From: Planctomycetota bacterium
Lineage (GTDB): Bacteria > Planctomycetota > UBA8108 > JACQVS01
DNA length: 52,213 nucleotides
Direction of reading: 5' to 3'
Assembly (NCBI GenBank): GCA_016209605.1
Contig: JACQVS010000167.1
Span: 1-52,213 of the forward strand
The position numbers and the translations under genes were made by a program. Under the pieces are notes generated by a model. That model ran no database searches. It was not told where the DNA came from and was given only the letters and a program-made list of their open reading frames with translations. Of the stretch, positions 23,203 through 31,777 are shown one piece after another (the stretch's first letter is position 1; the number at the start of each line of letters is the position of its first letter).

Positions 23203-24657
23203 TCAGCCGGCGGAGGGCTCTTGGCGGATGACCCGCCGGCGCTTGCCGGTGCGGCCGCGTTCCTCATCGATTCTCTCCACGATCTCGACGCGCAGCGCTT
23301 CCGGGAGCGCGGCGTGCTTTTCCAGGATGGGCCGGAGCGCCTCGCGGAGCTTCTCCGCCGGCTCCTCCACCTTGTCCTTCACCTCGGCGAGGAGGCGCAG
23401 GCCGCCGTCCTCCGCGCGGATCTGGAAGCGGCGAACCCAGGGCAGCGCCTCGATGGGCGCCTCGAGAGCGGTGGGATGGATTGAGGCCGTCTCCCCGGAG
23501 CGGCCTCGGAGGCGCAACTCCTCCTCCCGGCGCCCCTCGAGGGAAACGAGGCGCGCGAAGGGGACGCCGCAAGGGCAGGGTTCGGTCGCGATCCGCAGCA
23601 TGTCTCCGACCCGGTAGCGGATGATGGGCAGGGTGAAGTTGAAGAGGTTGGTCACCAGGATGGCGCTCCCTTTCTCGCCGGCGGGCAGGACGCGGCCGCG
23701 GTCGTCAACGACCTCGATGATCGCCGCGTCCTCGTCGATGTGCAGCCCGCGGTGCTCGCGGCACTCCCAGGCGATCACCAGGGTCTCGGTCAAGCCGTAG
23801 CAGTCGAAGACCTCGGCCCCCCAGGCGGCGCGGACCCTCTCCCGCAGCCCCTCCGCCAGCGTCTCGCCGCCGGTGAGCACGCGCCGCGGCCGGATGGCGA
23901 GGCGGCCTTCAAGCTGCGCCCGGGCCAGCGGGTCGATGGCCGAGGGGTAGCCGGCGAGCATCGCCGGCTGGAAGCGCTCGAGCTTCTCGATCTGCTCCTC
24001 AATCGGTTCGCCCGCAGAGAGCTGGAGGCGCCGCAGCGGCGGGATGGAGAAGCCCGAGTGGAGGTGCGTGCTCGCGTGGATGGGATTCTGGGTCAGGACC
24101 GTCGCCAGGCGGCGCGCGCTCCAGAGGCTCGGCAGGAGTCCCGCCGACCGGCGGCTCTCGCCGCGCAGGGCGTACGCCAGCCCCTCGATCCATTCCCGCC
24201 GCGAGTAGGGGATCACCACCGGCTCGCCGGTGGTGCCGGAAGTGGCCAGGACGACGTGAGGGCCGCGGCCGGGCTGGCCGAGCCGGCGCTGCAGTTCCCC
24301 TCGGCTGAGCGCGCGGTCGGCCAGCACGTCGTCGTAGCGCTCGACCAGCTCGGCCTTGTCGAGCGGTTCGAGCTTTGGAAAATCCTCGGCGCGCGGCATA
24401 CGGCCGCCCCAGCTCCGGCGATAATATGGCGAATGACTCCAGGCGTGCTCGATGAGGGCCTCGAGGCGCTGCTCCTGAAGGGCCAGCAGCTCCGCGCGCG
24501 AGCCCCGCTCGGCCCGCCGCAAACGCCCCCAGCGGAGTGCGGCGGCCCGCGCCAGGTCGAGGCCGCGGCCGAGCCCGCTTTTGAGAGGGGGCGGAGATGG
24601 GACGGCGGCGGTCAAGGGGAGCTCATTTCTTCTCCCCGGGGCCGGGCAAGGCCTCAT
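23203..24657 (-). CDS. PaaK-like adenylate-forming enzyme (phenylacetate-CoA ligase family)
   Basis: The 484-residue product has the family's N-terminal helix region (LIEHAWSHSPYYRRSW), the nucleotide-binding loop ATSGTTGEPVVIPYSRREW, the adenylate-binding DCYGLTE motif and the typical following stretch (GLHIDEDAAIIEVVDDRG), then the C-terminal lid domain. These enzymes activate a carboxylate as acyl-AMP. PaaK itself makes phenylacetyl-CoA, while coenzyme F390 synthetase-like and capsule-linked members differ, so the substrate is open. The proposed start overlaps the preceding gene's end by 35 bases; an initiation nearer 24600 is possible because the first 25 residues are proline-rich and family-free. 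It is co-oriented with the secreted protein gene upstream. Confidence 0.82.
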   Translation of the reverse strand: MRPCPAPGRRNELPLTAAVPSPPPLKSGLGRGLDLARAAALRWGRLRRAERGSRAELLALQEQRLEALIEHAWSHSPYYRRSWGGRMPRAEDFPKLEPLDKAELVERYDDVLADRALSRGELQRRLGQPGRGPHVVLATSGTTGEPVVIPYSRREWIEGLAYALRGESRRSAGLLPSLWSARRLATVLTQNPIHASTHLHSGFSIPPLRRLQLSAGEPIEEQIEKLERFQPAMLAGYPSAIDPLARAQLEGRLAIRPRRVLTGGETLAEGLRERVRAAWGAEVFDCYGLTETLVIAWECREHRGLHIDEDAAIIEVVDDRGRVLPAGEKGSAILVTNLFNFTLPIIRYRVGDMLRIATEPCPCGVPFARLVSLEGRREEELRLRGRSGETASIHPTALEAPIEALPWVRRFQIRAEDGGLRLLAEVKDKVEEPAEKLREALRPILEKHAALPEALRVEIVERIDEERGRTGKRRRVIRQEPSAG

Positions 24658-25645
24658 GTCCCAGCGGTTTTGCGGCTAACTTCCGGAAGGGGCCGGGCGG
24701 TGGCGGCGCGGCCTTTTCTCCAGGCCGCTGGACTTCTCGTTCCAGTAGTTTCCTTACCCCCTCCCCGAGGTCCACCGTGACGGTGACCGGCTCGGAGAGG
24801 CGGCCGCCGGCGCGGGCCCAGACTTGAAGAGTGGCTTTGCCGGAGCCGGCGGTGATGTCATTGAGTTCCTTCGACGGAATCAAGGCCTCGCAGCCCTCCG
24901 ATGGCTCGAGGAGAAGCGGCTGCGGAAGGAGTGATGCATCTAGTTCCTTTTGTTTCTCGGCAAAGGCGATTTTCGATTCCGGCTTGAAGATCAGGGTCAC
25001 CAGTAGCCCGTACCGGGGAAGAAGCCGCTCCAACATTTTTTCCATGTCTTTGCCGCGAAACTCCTTTTCCAGCCGGTTGATGATCTTGAGGGGTCTGGTG
25101 CCGGTGTTGGTGATGGCCACCTTCAAGCTGACGAGGCCTCCCCGGCCGCCGGGCGGGCCATCTTCCGCCGGCTCCGTCTCGGCGCTGAGGGCCACCTTGA
25201 AGTCCTGCTGGGTGGAAAGCTCCTGGACCTCCTGGATCAGGGAGCCGAGGGATTTCGGGTGGATGGCTTTCTTGCCGTACTCGTTGTTGACGGTGGACCA
25301 GGTGCCGTCGATGTCGATGGCGGCGAAGATCAGGCACTCCTCCCCTAGCTGGTAGTGCACGTTCGGGCAGGCGCAGCCGTTGTCAAAACGGAGCTGGATG
25401 GATTCCTCCTTCACTTCCCCGTGATAGACCTCGAGGACCTTCGCCGTTGCGATGGAGCGGTAGCGCTGATATTCTGGCCCTTTGAGCTCTCTGGTCTCGA
25501 GGATCTTTACCCGGGCGATCAGGGCGCTCAACTGTACCAGCTCCGGGAGCGCCATCGCTTTTTCCTTCGCCTGAGCGCGCGGGCCGGCCAGCAGGGCCGG
25601 AAAGACCGCGAGGAGAGGCAAGTAACCGCATGGCTTCACGTTCAT
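24623..25645 (-). CDS. Secreted hypothetical protein, 340 aa
   Basis: ATG 25645 begins a Sec signal peptide (YLPLLAVFPALLAGPRAQA). The next 100 residues resemble an OB-fold/netrin-like domain: strands YRSIATAKVLEVYHGEV, QLRFDNGCACPNVHYQLGEECLIFAAI and a probable C-C disulfide. The second half (VSLKVAITNTGTRPLKIINR and VTVTVDLGE) looks like an immunoglobulin-like beta sandwich. No enzyme motif is seen. It precedes and overlaps the PaaK-like gene on the same strand and diverges tightly from the haem protein at 25664, with an 18-bp gap, so promoters must overlap coding DNA. Confidence 0.65.
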   Translation of the reverse strand: MNVKPCGYLPLLAVFPALLAGPRAQAKEKAMALPELVQLSALIARVKILETRELKGPEYQRYRSIATAKVLEVYHGEVKEESIQLRFDNGCACPNVHYQLGEECLIFAAIDIDGTWSTVNNEYGKKAIHPKSLGSLIQEVQELSTQQDFKVALSAETEPAEDGPPGGRGGLVSLKVAITNTGTRPLKIINRLEKEFRGKDMEKMLERLLPRYGLLVTLIFKPESKIAFAEKQKELDASLLPQPLLLEPSEGCEALIPSKELNDITAGSGKATLQVWARAGGRLSEPVTVTVDLGEGVRKLLEREVQRPGEKAAPPPPGPFRKLAAKPLGHEALPGPGEKK

Positions 25646-25663
25646 GTTAACACCGCCAGTCGG

Positions 25664-28600
25664 ATGCCGAGGCGATCCATCGTAGTGTTTTTATCCATTC
25701 TTGTCATCAGCTCTTTTCTCCTCCCCGCGGCCCGCGGCCAGGAGGAGGCCGGCGCTTCTTCCGGCGGGGCTGAGACCCTGGAAGAGCGGCTCCTCCAGGA
25801 GGATCCCGAGGCGCTGGCCCGGGCCGCCCGCGCCGAGGGGGATCCGGCCCGCGGCGCTCTGGTCTTCTACCAGCCGAGCCTCGGCTGCGCCAGGTGCCAC
25901 ACCGCTCCGGAGGGGAGCGCGCTCATCGGCCCCGACCTGGCGCGGCCGGTCGAGAAGATGCCGGATGTTCACTACGTCGACTCGGTCCTGCGCCCTTCGC
26001 GGGCGATCCGGAAGGGCTACGAGACCATCATCATCGTGACCCGGAAGGGAGCGGTCTTCATCGGACTCCTCGCCGAGGAGCGGCCGGAGGCCTTCGTCCT
26101 CCGCGATGCGGCCCAGGAGTTCAAACCCGTCGCCGTCGCCAAAGCGAGCATCAAGGAGCGCCGCCTGGGGGCGGAGTCGGCCATGCCGGCCGGGATCGCC
26201 AGCCTGCTGCCGTCGCGCCAGCAGTTCCTGGATCTCGCCCGCTACCTGCTCGAGATCGCCGAGCAAGGCCCCGCCCGCGAGCGCGAGCTGCGCCCGGACC
26301 CCGCCCTCTTCGCCCCGCCGCCGCTCCCCGAGTACGAGCGGGAGATCGACCACGCCGGCCTCATCGCCGGCCTCGACGGGCGGAACTTCCAGCGCGGCGA
26401 GGCCATTTACAACCGGGTGTGCGCCAACTGCCACGGCACTCGGGACCGCCCCGGCACCTTGCCCACCTCCCTCGCCTTCGCCGCGGGGAAGTTCAAAAAC
26501 GGCAGCGATCCCTACAGCATGTACCGGACCCTCACCCGCGGCTTCGGCATGATGGTTCCCCAGACCTGGATGTCGCCGCGGCAGAAATACGAGGTGATCC
26601 ACTACATCCGCGAGGCCTACCTGAAAAACTTCAATCCGACCCAGTACGCCCCGGTTGACGCGGCCTACCTGAGCCGGCTGCCGGAGGGGAAGAGCTTCGG
26701 GCCGGAGCCTGCAGCCGCGGAGCCCTGGTCGGCGATGGACTACGGTCCGGCCCTTCTGGCGACTTACGAGATCGGCGAGGGGGGGGACAACTTCGCCTAC
26801 AAGGGGATCGCCGTCCGCCTCGATGCGGGGCCCGGGGGCGTGTCCCAGGGGCGCTTCTGGATGCTCTATGACCACGACACGCTGCGCGCCGCCGCCGGCT
26901 GGAGCGGCCGGGGATTCATCGACTGGAACGGCATCAATTTCAACGGCCGGCACGAGGTCCATCCGCGCCTTGCCGGGCGCATCCACTTCACCAATCCCAT
27001 GGGGCCCGGCTGGGCCGATCCGGCCACCGGATCGTTCGAGGACGCGCGCCGGCGCGGCCGCGACGGCCAGCCTTACGGCCCGCTGCCGCGCGCCTGGGGG
27101 CGCTACCGGGGGATTTACCACTACGGCGACCGGGTCATCGTCTCCTACACGGTGGGGGAGGCGGAGGTGCTCGAGCTGCCGGGCCTCCTGAGCGGCCCGC
27201 CCGAGCCGGTCTTCGTGAGGTTCTTCAATATCGGCCCCCGCCGCCGGGAGCTGGTCTTGCAGGCGGCTCAAGGCGCGGGGGAAGGGGAGCCTGCCCTGAA
27301 AGTCCGGAGCCTCGAGGGGGAGACGCCGCGGCTGGTGGCGGTCCACGGCCCGGGGAAGGACGGCGGCTTTCTCGTCGCCGGAGCCGCCAAGGCTCCACCG
27401 GGAGCCGCCTGGCTCGCGACCCCGGCTGGGCGCTTGCGGCTGCGCCTTCCGGCCGGGAGCGCGCCGGTGAAGTTCGCGCTGTGGATCGCCCGGGCGGAAC
27501 GGTCGGACCGCGTCGAGCCGTTGATCGCCGCCGCCTCCCTCGAGCGGCCCGGCCTCGACCTCGCGCCGTTCACCCGAGGCGGGCCGCCGAAATGGCCCTC
27601 CCTTCTGGCGACCCAGGCCGGGATCGGCGGCGAGACCGGCCCCTTCGCTGTCGATGCGCTCGTGCATCCCGAGAACAATCCCTGGCTCTGCCAGATGCGC
27701 TTCACCGGCTTCGACTTTTTGGCTGGCGGCGGCCGGGCGGCGGCCTGCAGCTGGGATGGCGATGTCTGGCTCGTCGAGGGGATCGACCGGCCGGAAAAGG
27801 GCCTGGTGTGGCGGCGCCTCGCCTCGGGGCTCTTCCAGCCGCTGGGGCTCAAGGTCGAGAGCGGGCAGATTTACGTCTCCTGCCGGGACCAGATCGCCAT
27901 CCTTCGCGACCTGAACGGCGATGGGGAGGCCGACTTCTACGAGAACTTCAACAACGACCACCAGGTGACCGAGCACTTCCACGAGTTCGCCATGGACCTG
28001 CAGGCCGACGGGGAGGGGAACTTCTATTACGCCAAGGGGGCGCGGCACGCCCGCACGGCGATCGTGCCGCAGCACGGCACGCTGCTCCGCGTCAGCAGGG
28101 ATGGCGCGCGGACCGACATCCTCGCCACCGGGTTCCGCGCGCCCAACGGCGTCTGCCTCAATTCTGACGGCACTTTCTTCCTCACCGACCAGGAGGGGCA
28201 CTGGACGCCGAAGAACCGCATCGACTGGGTGGTGCCGGGCCGCTTCTACGGCAACCTGTGGGGATACCACGACGTCACCGACCCTTCCGATGGCGCCATG
28301 GAGCCGCCGGTATGCTGGATCACCAACCGCTTCGACCGCTCCCCCTCCGAGCTGGTGTGGGTGGCGAGCCCGGCCTGGGGTCCCTTGAACGGATCGCTGC
28401 TCAACTTCTCCTACGGCTACGGCAAGGTCTACACCGTCTTGCGCGAAACGGTGAACGGTCGCATGCAGGGCGGCATGTGCCAGCTTCCCGTGCCGCCCTT
28501 CCCCACCGGCGTCATGCGCGGGCGCTTCCACCCCGAGAGCGGTCACCTTTACACCTGTGGCATGTACGCCTGGTCGAGCCACCAGACGCAGCCCGGCGGT

Positions 28601-28963
28601 TTCTATCGGGTGCGCCGCACGGTGAAGCCGCTCTGGGCTCCGGTGGCTTTGAAGGCCCGGCGGGGCGGCCTGGAGATCGCCTTCAGCGGCCGGCTCGATC
28701 CGAAAAGCGCCGGCGAGGCGCGGAACTGGGCCGTCGCCGTCTGGTCGCTCCGGCGGGGCCCCGACTACGGCTCCGAGCATATTGACGAGCACCCCTTGAA
28801 GGTCGCCGCGGCGCGCACTTCTCCGGACGGCTCGACCGTCTTCCTGGAGATTCCCGGCCTCGCCCCGACGCCGTGCATGGAGATCCGGTACTTCCTCAAA
28901 GGGCCTGCCGGCGAGACGGTCGAAGGGGAGATCCACAACACCATCCACGGCCTCGCCGACTGA
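25664..28963 (+). CDS. Exported dihaem propeller protein (DUF6797-like, PVC-type)
   Basis: ATG 25664 starts a signal peptide (IVVFLSILVISSFLLPAARG), giving 1099 residues. A first haem domain with LGCARCH (75-79) and GPDLARPVEKMPDVHYVDSVL is of the same PVC-type as the C-terminus of the 14653 gene. A second cytochrome c site is CANCH (253-257) with a MMVPQTWMSP segment offering a Met ligand. A middle DUF6797-like beta region follows (FWMLYDHDTLRAAAGWSG, FIDWNGINFNGRH). A C-terminal beta-propeller has PNGVCLNSDGTFFLTDQEGH. The likely role is a periplasmic dehydrogenase feeding electrons through two haems. An in-frame GTG 309 bases upstream would add residues antisense to the neighbouring gene, so the ATG with its signal peptide is preferred. 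Confidence 0.83.
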   Translation: MPRRSIVVFLSILVISSFLLPAARGQEEAGASSGGAETLEERLLQEDPEALARAARAEGDPARGALVFYQPSLGCARCHTAPEGSALIGPDLARPVEKMPDVHYVDSVLRPSRAIRKGYETIIIVTRKGAVFIGLLAEERPEAFVLRDAAQEFKPVAVAKASIKERRLGAESAMPAGIASLLPSRQQFLDLARYLLEIAEQGPARERELRPDPALFAPPPLPEYEREIDHAGLIAGLDGRNFQRGEAIYNRVCANCHGTRDRPGTLPTSLAFAAGKFKNGSDPYSMYRTLTRGFGMMVPQTWMSPRQKYEVIHYIREAYLKNFNPTQYAPVDAAYLSRLPEGKSFGPEPAAAEPWSAMDYGPALLATYEIGEGGDNFAYKGIAVRLDAGPGGVSQGRFWMLYDHDTLRAAAGWSGRGFIDWNGINFNGRHEVHPRLAGRIHFTNPMGPGWADPATGSFEDARRRGRDGQPYGPLPRAWGRYRGIYHYGDRVIVSYTVGEAEVLELPGLLSGPPEPVFVRFFNIGPRRRELVLQAAQGAGEGEPALKVRSLEGETPRLVAVHGPGKDGGFLVAGAAKAPPGAAWLATPAGRLRLRLPAGSAPVKFALWIARAERSDRVEPLIAAASLERPGLDLAPFTRGGPPKWPSLLATQAGIGGETGPFAVDALVHPENNPWLCQMRFTGFDFLAGGGRAAACSWDGDVWLVEGIDRPEKGLVWRRLASGLFQPLGLKVESGQIYVSCRDQIAILRDLNGDGEADFYENFNNDHQVTEHFHEFAMDLQADGEGNFYYAKGARHARTAIVPQHGTLLRVSRDGARTDILATGFRAPNGVCLNSDGTFFLTDQEGHWTPKNRIDWVVPGRFYGNLWGYHDVTDPSDGAMEPPVCWITNRFDRSPSELVWVASPAWGPLNGSLLNFSYGYGKVYTVLRETVNGRMQGGMCQLPVPPFPTGVMRGRFHPESGHLYTCGMYAWSSHQTQPGGFYRVRRTVKPLWAPVALKARRGGLEIAFSGRLDPKSAGEARNWAVAVWSLRRGPDYGSEHIDEHPLKVAAARTSPDGSTVFLEIPGLAPTPCMEIRYFLKGPAGETVEGEIHNTIHGLAD

Positions 28964-29049
28964 GGCCCAAGAAATCAAAGCGGTGATGATTGAGCTGCGC
29001 CCGCACTTGAATTGAAACCGGCATGTCGCCTAGCCCAACTTGAAGGGTT

Positions 29050-29973
29050 TTGAAGGTCCAGATGTTGTCAATTCGCAACTTACAACGACGAAAGCCTTCG
29101 AGTTGGCGCTACATTTTAGATTCTTCCTCCGCAATTTCTCCGCATCGTGCGGAGAAGTTGCGGATAGAGCCGCTCGTGCTGATCGGCGATTACACCTGGG
29201 GCGCGTTCTCGGATGTGGACTATGACCACAAGGCGCTCTTTGACGCGCTCCAGGTCCGAAAGGCGATGTGGACAGCCGTCCTGAGCGGCGGACACTTCAA
29301 CTACATGGACGACAGTCTGGATTTTCGCGCCACACCCACACCCGACAAGCGTGCCGCGCTGCATCGCCGGATCGCCATCCGCCGCAACCGTTTCGAGAGC
29401 GCCGGCGGCCGGGCGGTGAACATCGGCGGCAGCACGGGGCTCGAGTACTTCCGCCCGCCGCTTCCGGCCGGAGGGGAGCGCTGGGAGGCGAAGGAAATCG
29501 AGGTGGCAGGCAACACCTTCATAGGCGGCGGCGCGGCCGTGGCCTTTGTGGGGGTGGACGGCGCCGCGGCGCGGTTCAACACCATTTATCGCCCCAAGCG
29601 CTGGGCGCTGCGGATTCTCCAGGAGAACCGCGCGTCCGGATTCGTCCCTTCGCGCCGCGGCGAGTTCACGGACAACCTCATCGCCTTCCATTCCAGCGAG
29701 TGGGCCGAAGGCGGCGTGAACATTGGCCCCGATACGGCGCCGGAGACCTTCCAGTTCGCCCGCAACTGGTGGTTTTGCCTCGACCAGCAGGCCCGCAGCC
29801 GCCCCAAGCTGCCGGTGGGAGAAACCGATGGTGCTTACGGAAAAGACCCCTTGTTCCAGGACGCCGCGAGCGGCGACTTGCGCTTGCGGCCGGACAGCCC
29901 GGCGCGCCAGGTGGGCGCGGCGGCGCTGCCGCGCGCCCACATCGTGCCGGTGCGCGGCATCGGGGAGGAGTGA
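29050..29973 (+). pseudogene. Chimeric or decayed gene: glycosidase-like fragment joined to a beta-helix C-terminus
   Basis: The frame encodes 307 residues, but the first 38 overlap a palindromic repeat and look non-genic. About residues 39-115 (DYTWGAFSDVDYDHKAL, AMWTAVLSGGHFNYMDDSLD) resemble an internal piece of a glycoside-hydrolase-like protein. About 120-307 (RIAIRRNRFESAGGRAVNIG, IEVAGNTFIGGGAAVAF, FTDNLIAFHSS) have the short N-rich rungs of a right-handed parallel beta-helix, such as polysaccharide lyases. There is no signal peptide, and both parts lack their normal beginnings. A deletion that fused two neighbouring secreted-protein genes is the best explanation; a small intact protein is less likely. 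Confidence 0.45.
29127..29163. repeat. 17-bp inverted repeat with 3-nt loop
   Basis: The arms at 29127-29143 and 29147-29163 pair with one mismatch, and the core is TCTCCGCA-TCG-TGCGGAGA. The core matches the palindrome of the dispersed repeats at 23100-23118 and 52085-52103. It lies in the non-homologous beginning of the 29050-29973 frame, which argues that the region was intergenic. Confidence 0.75.
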
Positions 29974-30177
29974 GGCTTCCTCCGGGGCCAGGCTCCCGTT
30001 CTTCCACAAGGCCGCCCGCCTGGGCGGAGATCGCCGAGGCTCTCGTCAAAGCCCACGGCGAGTGGTTCCTCGCATAGCGACATCGAGCCCGGTTAACCGG
30101 ATCAAAAAGTTCGCGAGGTTTTTCTACACTTCAATGGTTTCCAATTTTCCAATGAGCTACAGAAGGCAACGGGCAAC

Positions 30178-31275
30178 TTAACGGACGGGTATAGCCACAA
30201 AGCCACGGCGGCCGGATCTGGATATATCCCAAGCGGTTCCCACGCAACCGGCAACATAGCCTTTATCATTCAGGGAGGTGTAGACAACCGGACGCCCATC
30301 GGGGGCCGCTGGAAGCTGCCGAAGTCCGCTCTTCGTGACCAGGTAATAATCCCAGCTCCTGTTGTTCCCATTTCCCCGCGGTGACGACAGCAGGATCTCG
30401 CCGCGATTGTTGATCGTGCCGGCCAAAATAAAATTGTAACCATCGGGATAGGGAAGCGGGATGTACCCAGCTTTCTCGGTCCAAAGGAAGGGATGATCCT
30501 CGGTGCTATTGGCGCGGGATCTGGAAAAGATCGCCACTGCCTCACCGTTATCGTTTAGATCGGCGGCATACCCCTTTCTGAAACCTGCAGGTAGTCCCAG
30601 GTCCAAAGGATCCTCCGTCGATTTCCAGAGAACCGGCCGTATGGGGTCTCCCGAGTTCCCAAGGATCCAGCCTTGCTTGTTGATGGCCACCGCGAAACCT
30701 TCTCCGCTACCCAGGCTTTTAATGGCCCTAAGGGAACCACCTTTTCGGTAATAAAAGGGCTGGGTTCCACCAGCTGTCCCGACCACAGTATCGGCATTGT
30801 CGATGTCATTTGGAACCACTGAGTAAGGAGTTTGTTTCGGAATCTTTATGAATCCCTCCCTCGGTATCCATAAGAAAGCCTCGGTATTGAGGAGAACTGT
30901 TCCATCATTCCATTCGCACGGCACGTCCCCGACGATGCTGCCCAATTCATTGATTGCTTTGGCGACTGTCCAGGGACCCGAGCCTGGGACTTCACCGAGT
31001 GGCCGGAAGGTCCGGTCAGCAAGCGACCAGAGGCCAGCATGACAAAGATCCACCTTTTCTGTAATAGCCTCGAGGTTCGCTGCTACCTGGCCAGCGTTAT
31101 TGAGGGACTTTTTATTCCAAGGGGTTACCCGCGGCGGCATCCAGACAAAGCGCCAGCCGGTGCGGTAGGCGTAAACCTCAAGGTAGACATCCTCCCATCG
31201 CCAGGCGAGGATAGCCAACAATGCCAAGACCATAGCACCTGAAATCAGCATCACGAGTTTGCCACGCCGTTTCAT
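30178..31275 (-). CDS. Membrane-anchored HAF-repeat-like beta-propeller protein
   Basis: The 365-residue product has an N-terminal signal anchor (KLVMLISGAMVLALLAILAW). It then carries repeats of the HAF type, in which a short 'AIN..G.IVG' element is followed by '(A/P)FLW' or a related strand: AKAINELGSIVGDVP, AFLWIPREG, VAINKQGWILGNSG, AADLNDNGEAVAIF, PFLWTEKAG, AGTINNRGEILLS and SLNDKGYVAGC. The family is extracellular and of unknown function. Its codon use is less GC-rich than its neighbours. No partner gene is evident; an AAA-ATPase fragment lies directly upstream on the same strand. Confidence 0.7.
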   Translation of the reverse strand: MKRRGKLVMLISGAMVLALLAILAWRWEDVYLEVYAYRTGWRFVWMPPRVTPWNKKSLNNAGQVAANLEAITEKVDLCHAGLWSLADRTFRPLGEVPGSGPWTVAKAINELGSIVGDVPCEWNDGTVLLNTEAFLWIPREGFIKIPKQTPYSVVPNDIDNADTVVGTAGGTQPFYYRKGGSLRAIKSLGSGEGFAVAINKQGWILGNSGDPIRPVLWKSTEDPLDLGLPAGFRKGYAADLNDNGEAVAIFSRSRANSTEDHPFLWTEKAGYIPLPYPDGYNFILAGTINNRGEILLSSPRGNGNNRSWDYYLVTKSGLRQLPAAPDGRPVVYTSLNDKGYVAGCVGTAWDISRSGRRGFVAIPVR

Positions 31276-31349
31276 GGAATCCTATTTTGGGTTTTTTAGT
31301 GATGATAGTAAAGTAGAACCATTTCGAATTTTCGAATCAGCATTGCGAG

Positions 31350-31673
31350 TCATTGGATTTTTTCATGGAATTTTTTTCGGAGCCACCGGATCACAATCGA
31401 GACCATCGGTCGGATGGGCCGATCGCTTAGGTAGTGCCTCGGCAGATAGCCATGGTTGAGCATCCGGATCAAATCGAAGTCCTTTTCCAGCTCCACCGAA
31501 ACCAGACCGAAAATTTCATATCGGATAGCACGTCCCCCAAGCAGGTTGGCTTGGCCTCTCTTCACCTTTCTGGCGCTGGATCCGCAAAGCGCGAACTGGA
31601 CGCCCCGGTTCTCCATGAGCCAATGAACCTCATCGAGGAGTTGTGGCACTTTTTGAATTTTATCGATGACCAC
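31350..31673 (-). pseudogene. Fragment of an AAA_14/DUF4143-type ATPase
   Basis: The 107-residue frame starts directly at the Walker B region (MVIDKIQKVPQLLDEVHWLM) and continues with LCGSSARKVKRGQANLLGGRA, which is diagnostic of the DUF4143-associated ATPase family. The P-loop half is missing, a TAG stop immediately precedes the frame, and the C-terminal domain is cut off. The family's invariant acidic residue after the Walker B aspartate is replaced by lysine (DKIQ instead of DEIQ). It is a decayed remnant about a quarter of normal length. Confidence 0.75.
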
Positions 31674-31777
31674 CTAAGAAGGTAGTCTATTCCCACAGTT
31701 TCCGCTGAAGATCCGGAATTTCCGCAGAATTGAGAGCAGATCTCAGAATAGTCCTCGCCCCGGTACGCCTCGGGCTC

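Noticed and set aside
25691..28978. A 1095-codon open frame on the minus strand opposite the dihaem protein
   Set aside because: It is a GC-rich antisense shadow: rich in Arg, Pro, Gly and His with no domain, while the plus strand has haem motifs and a signal peptide.
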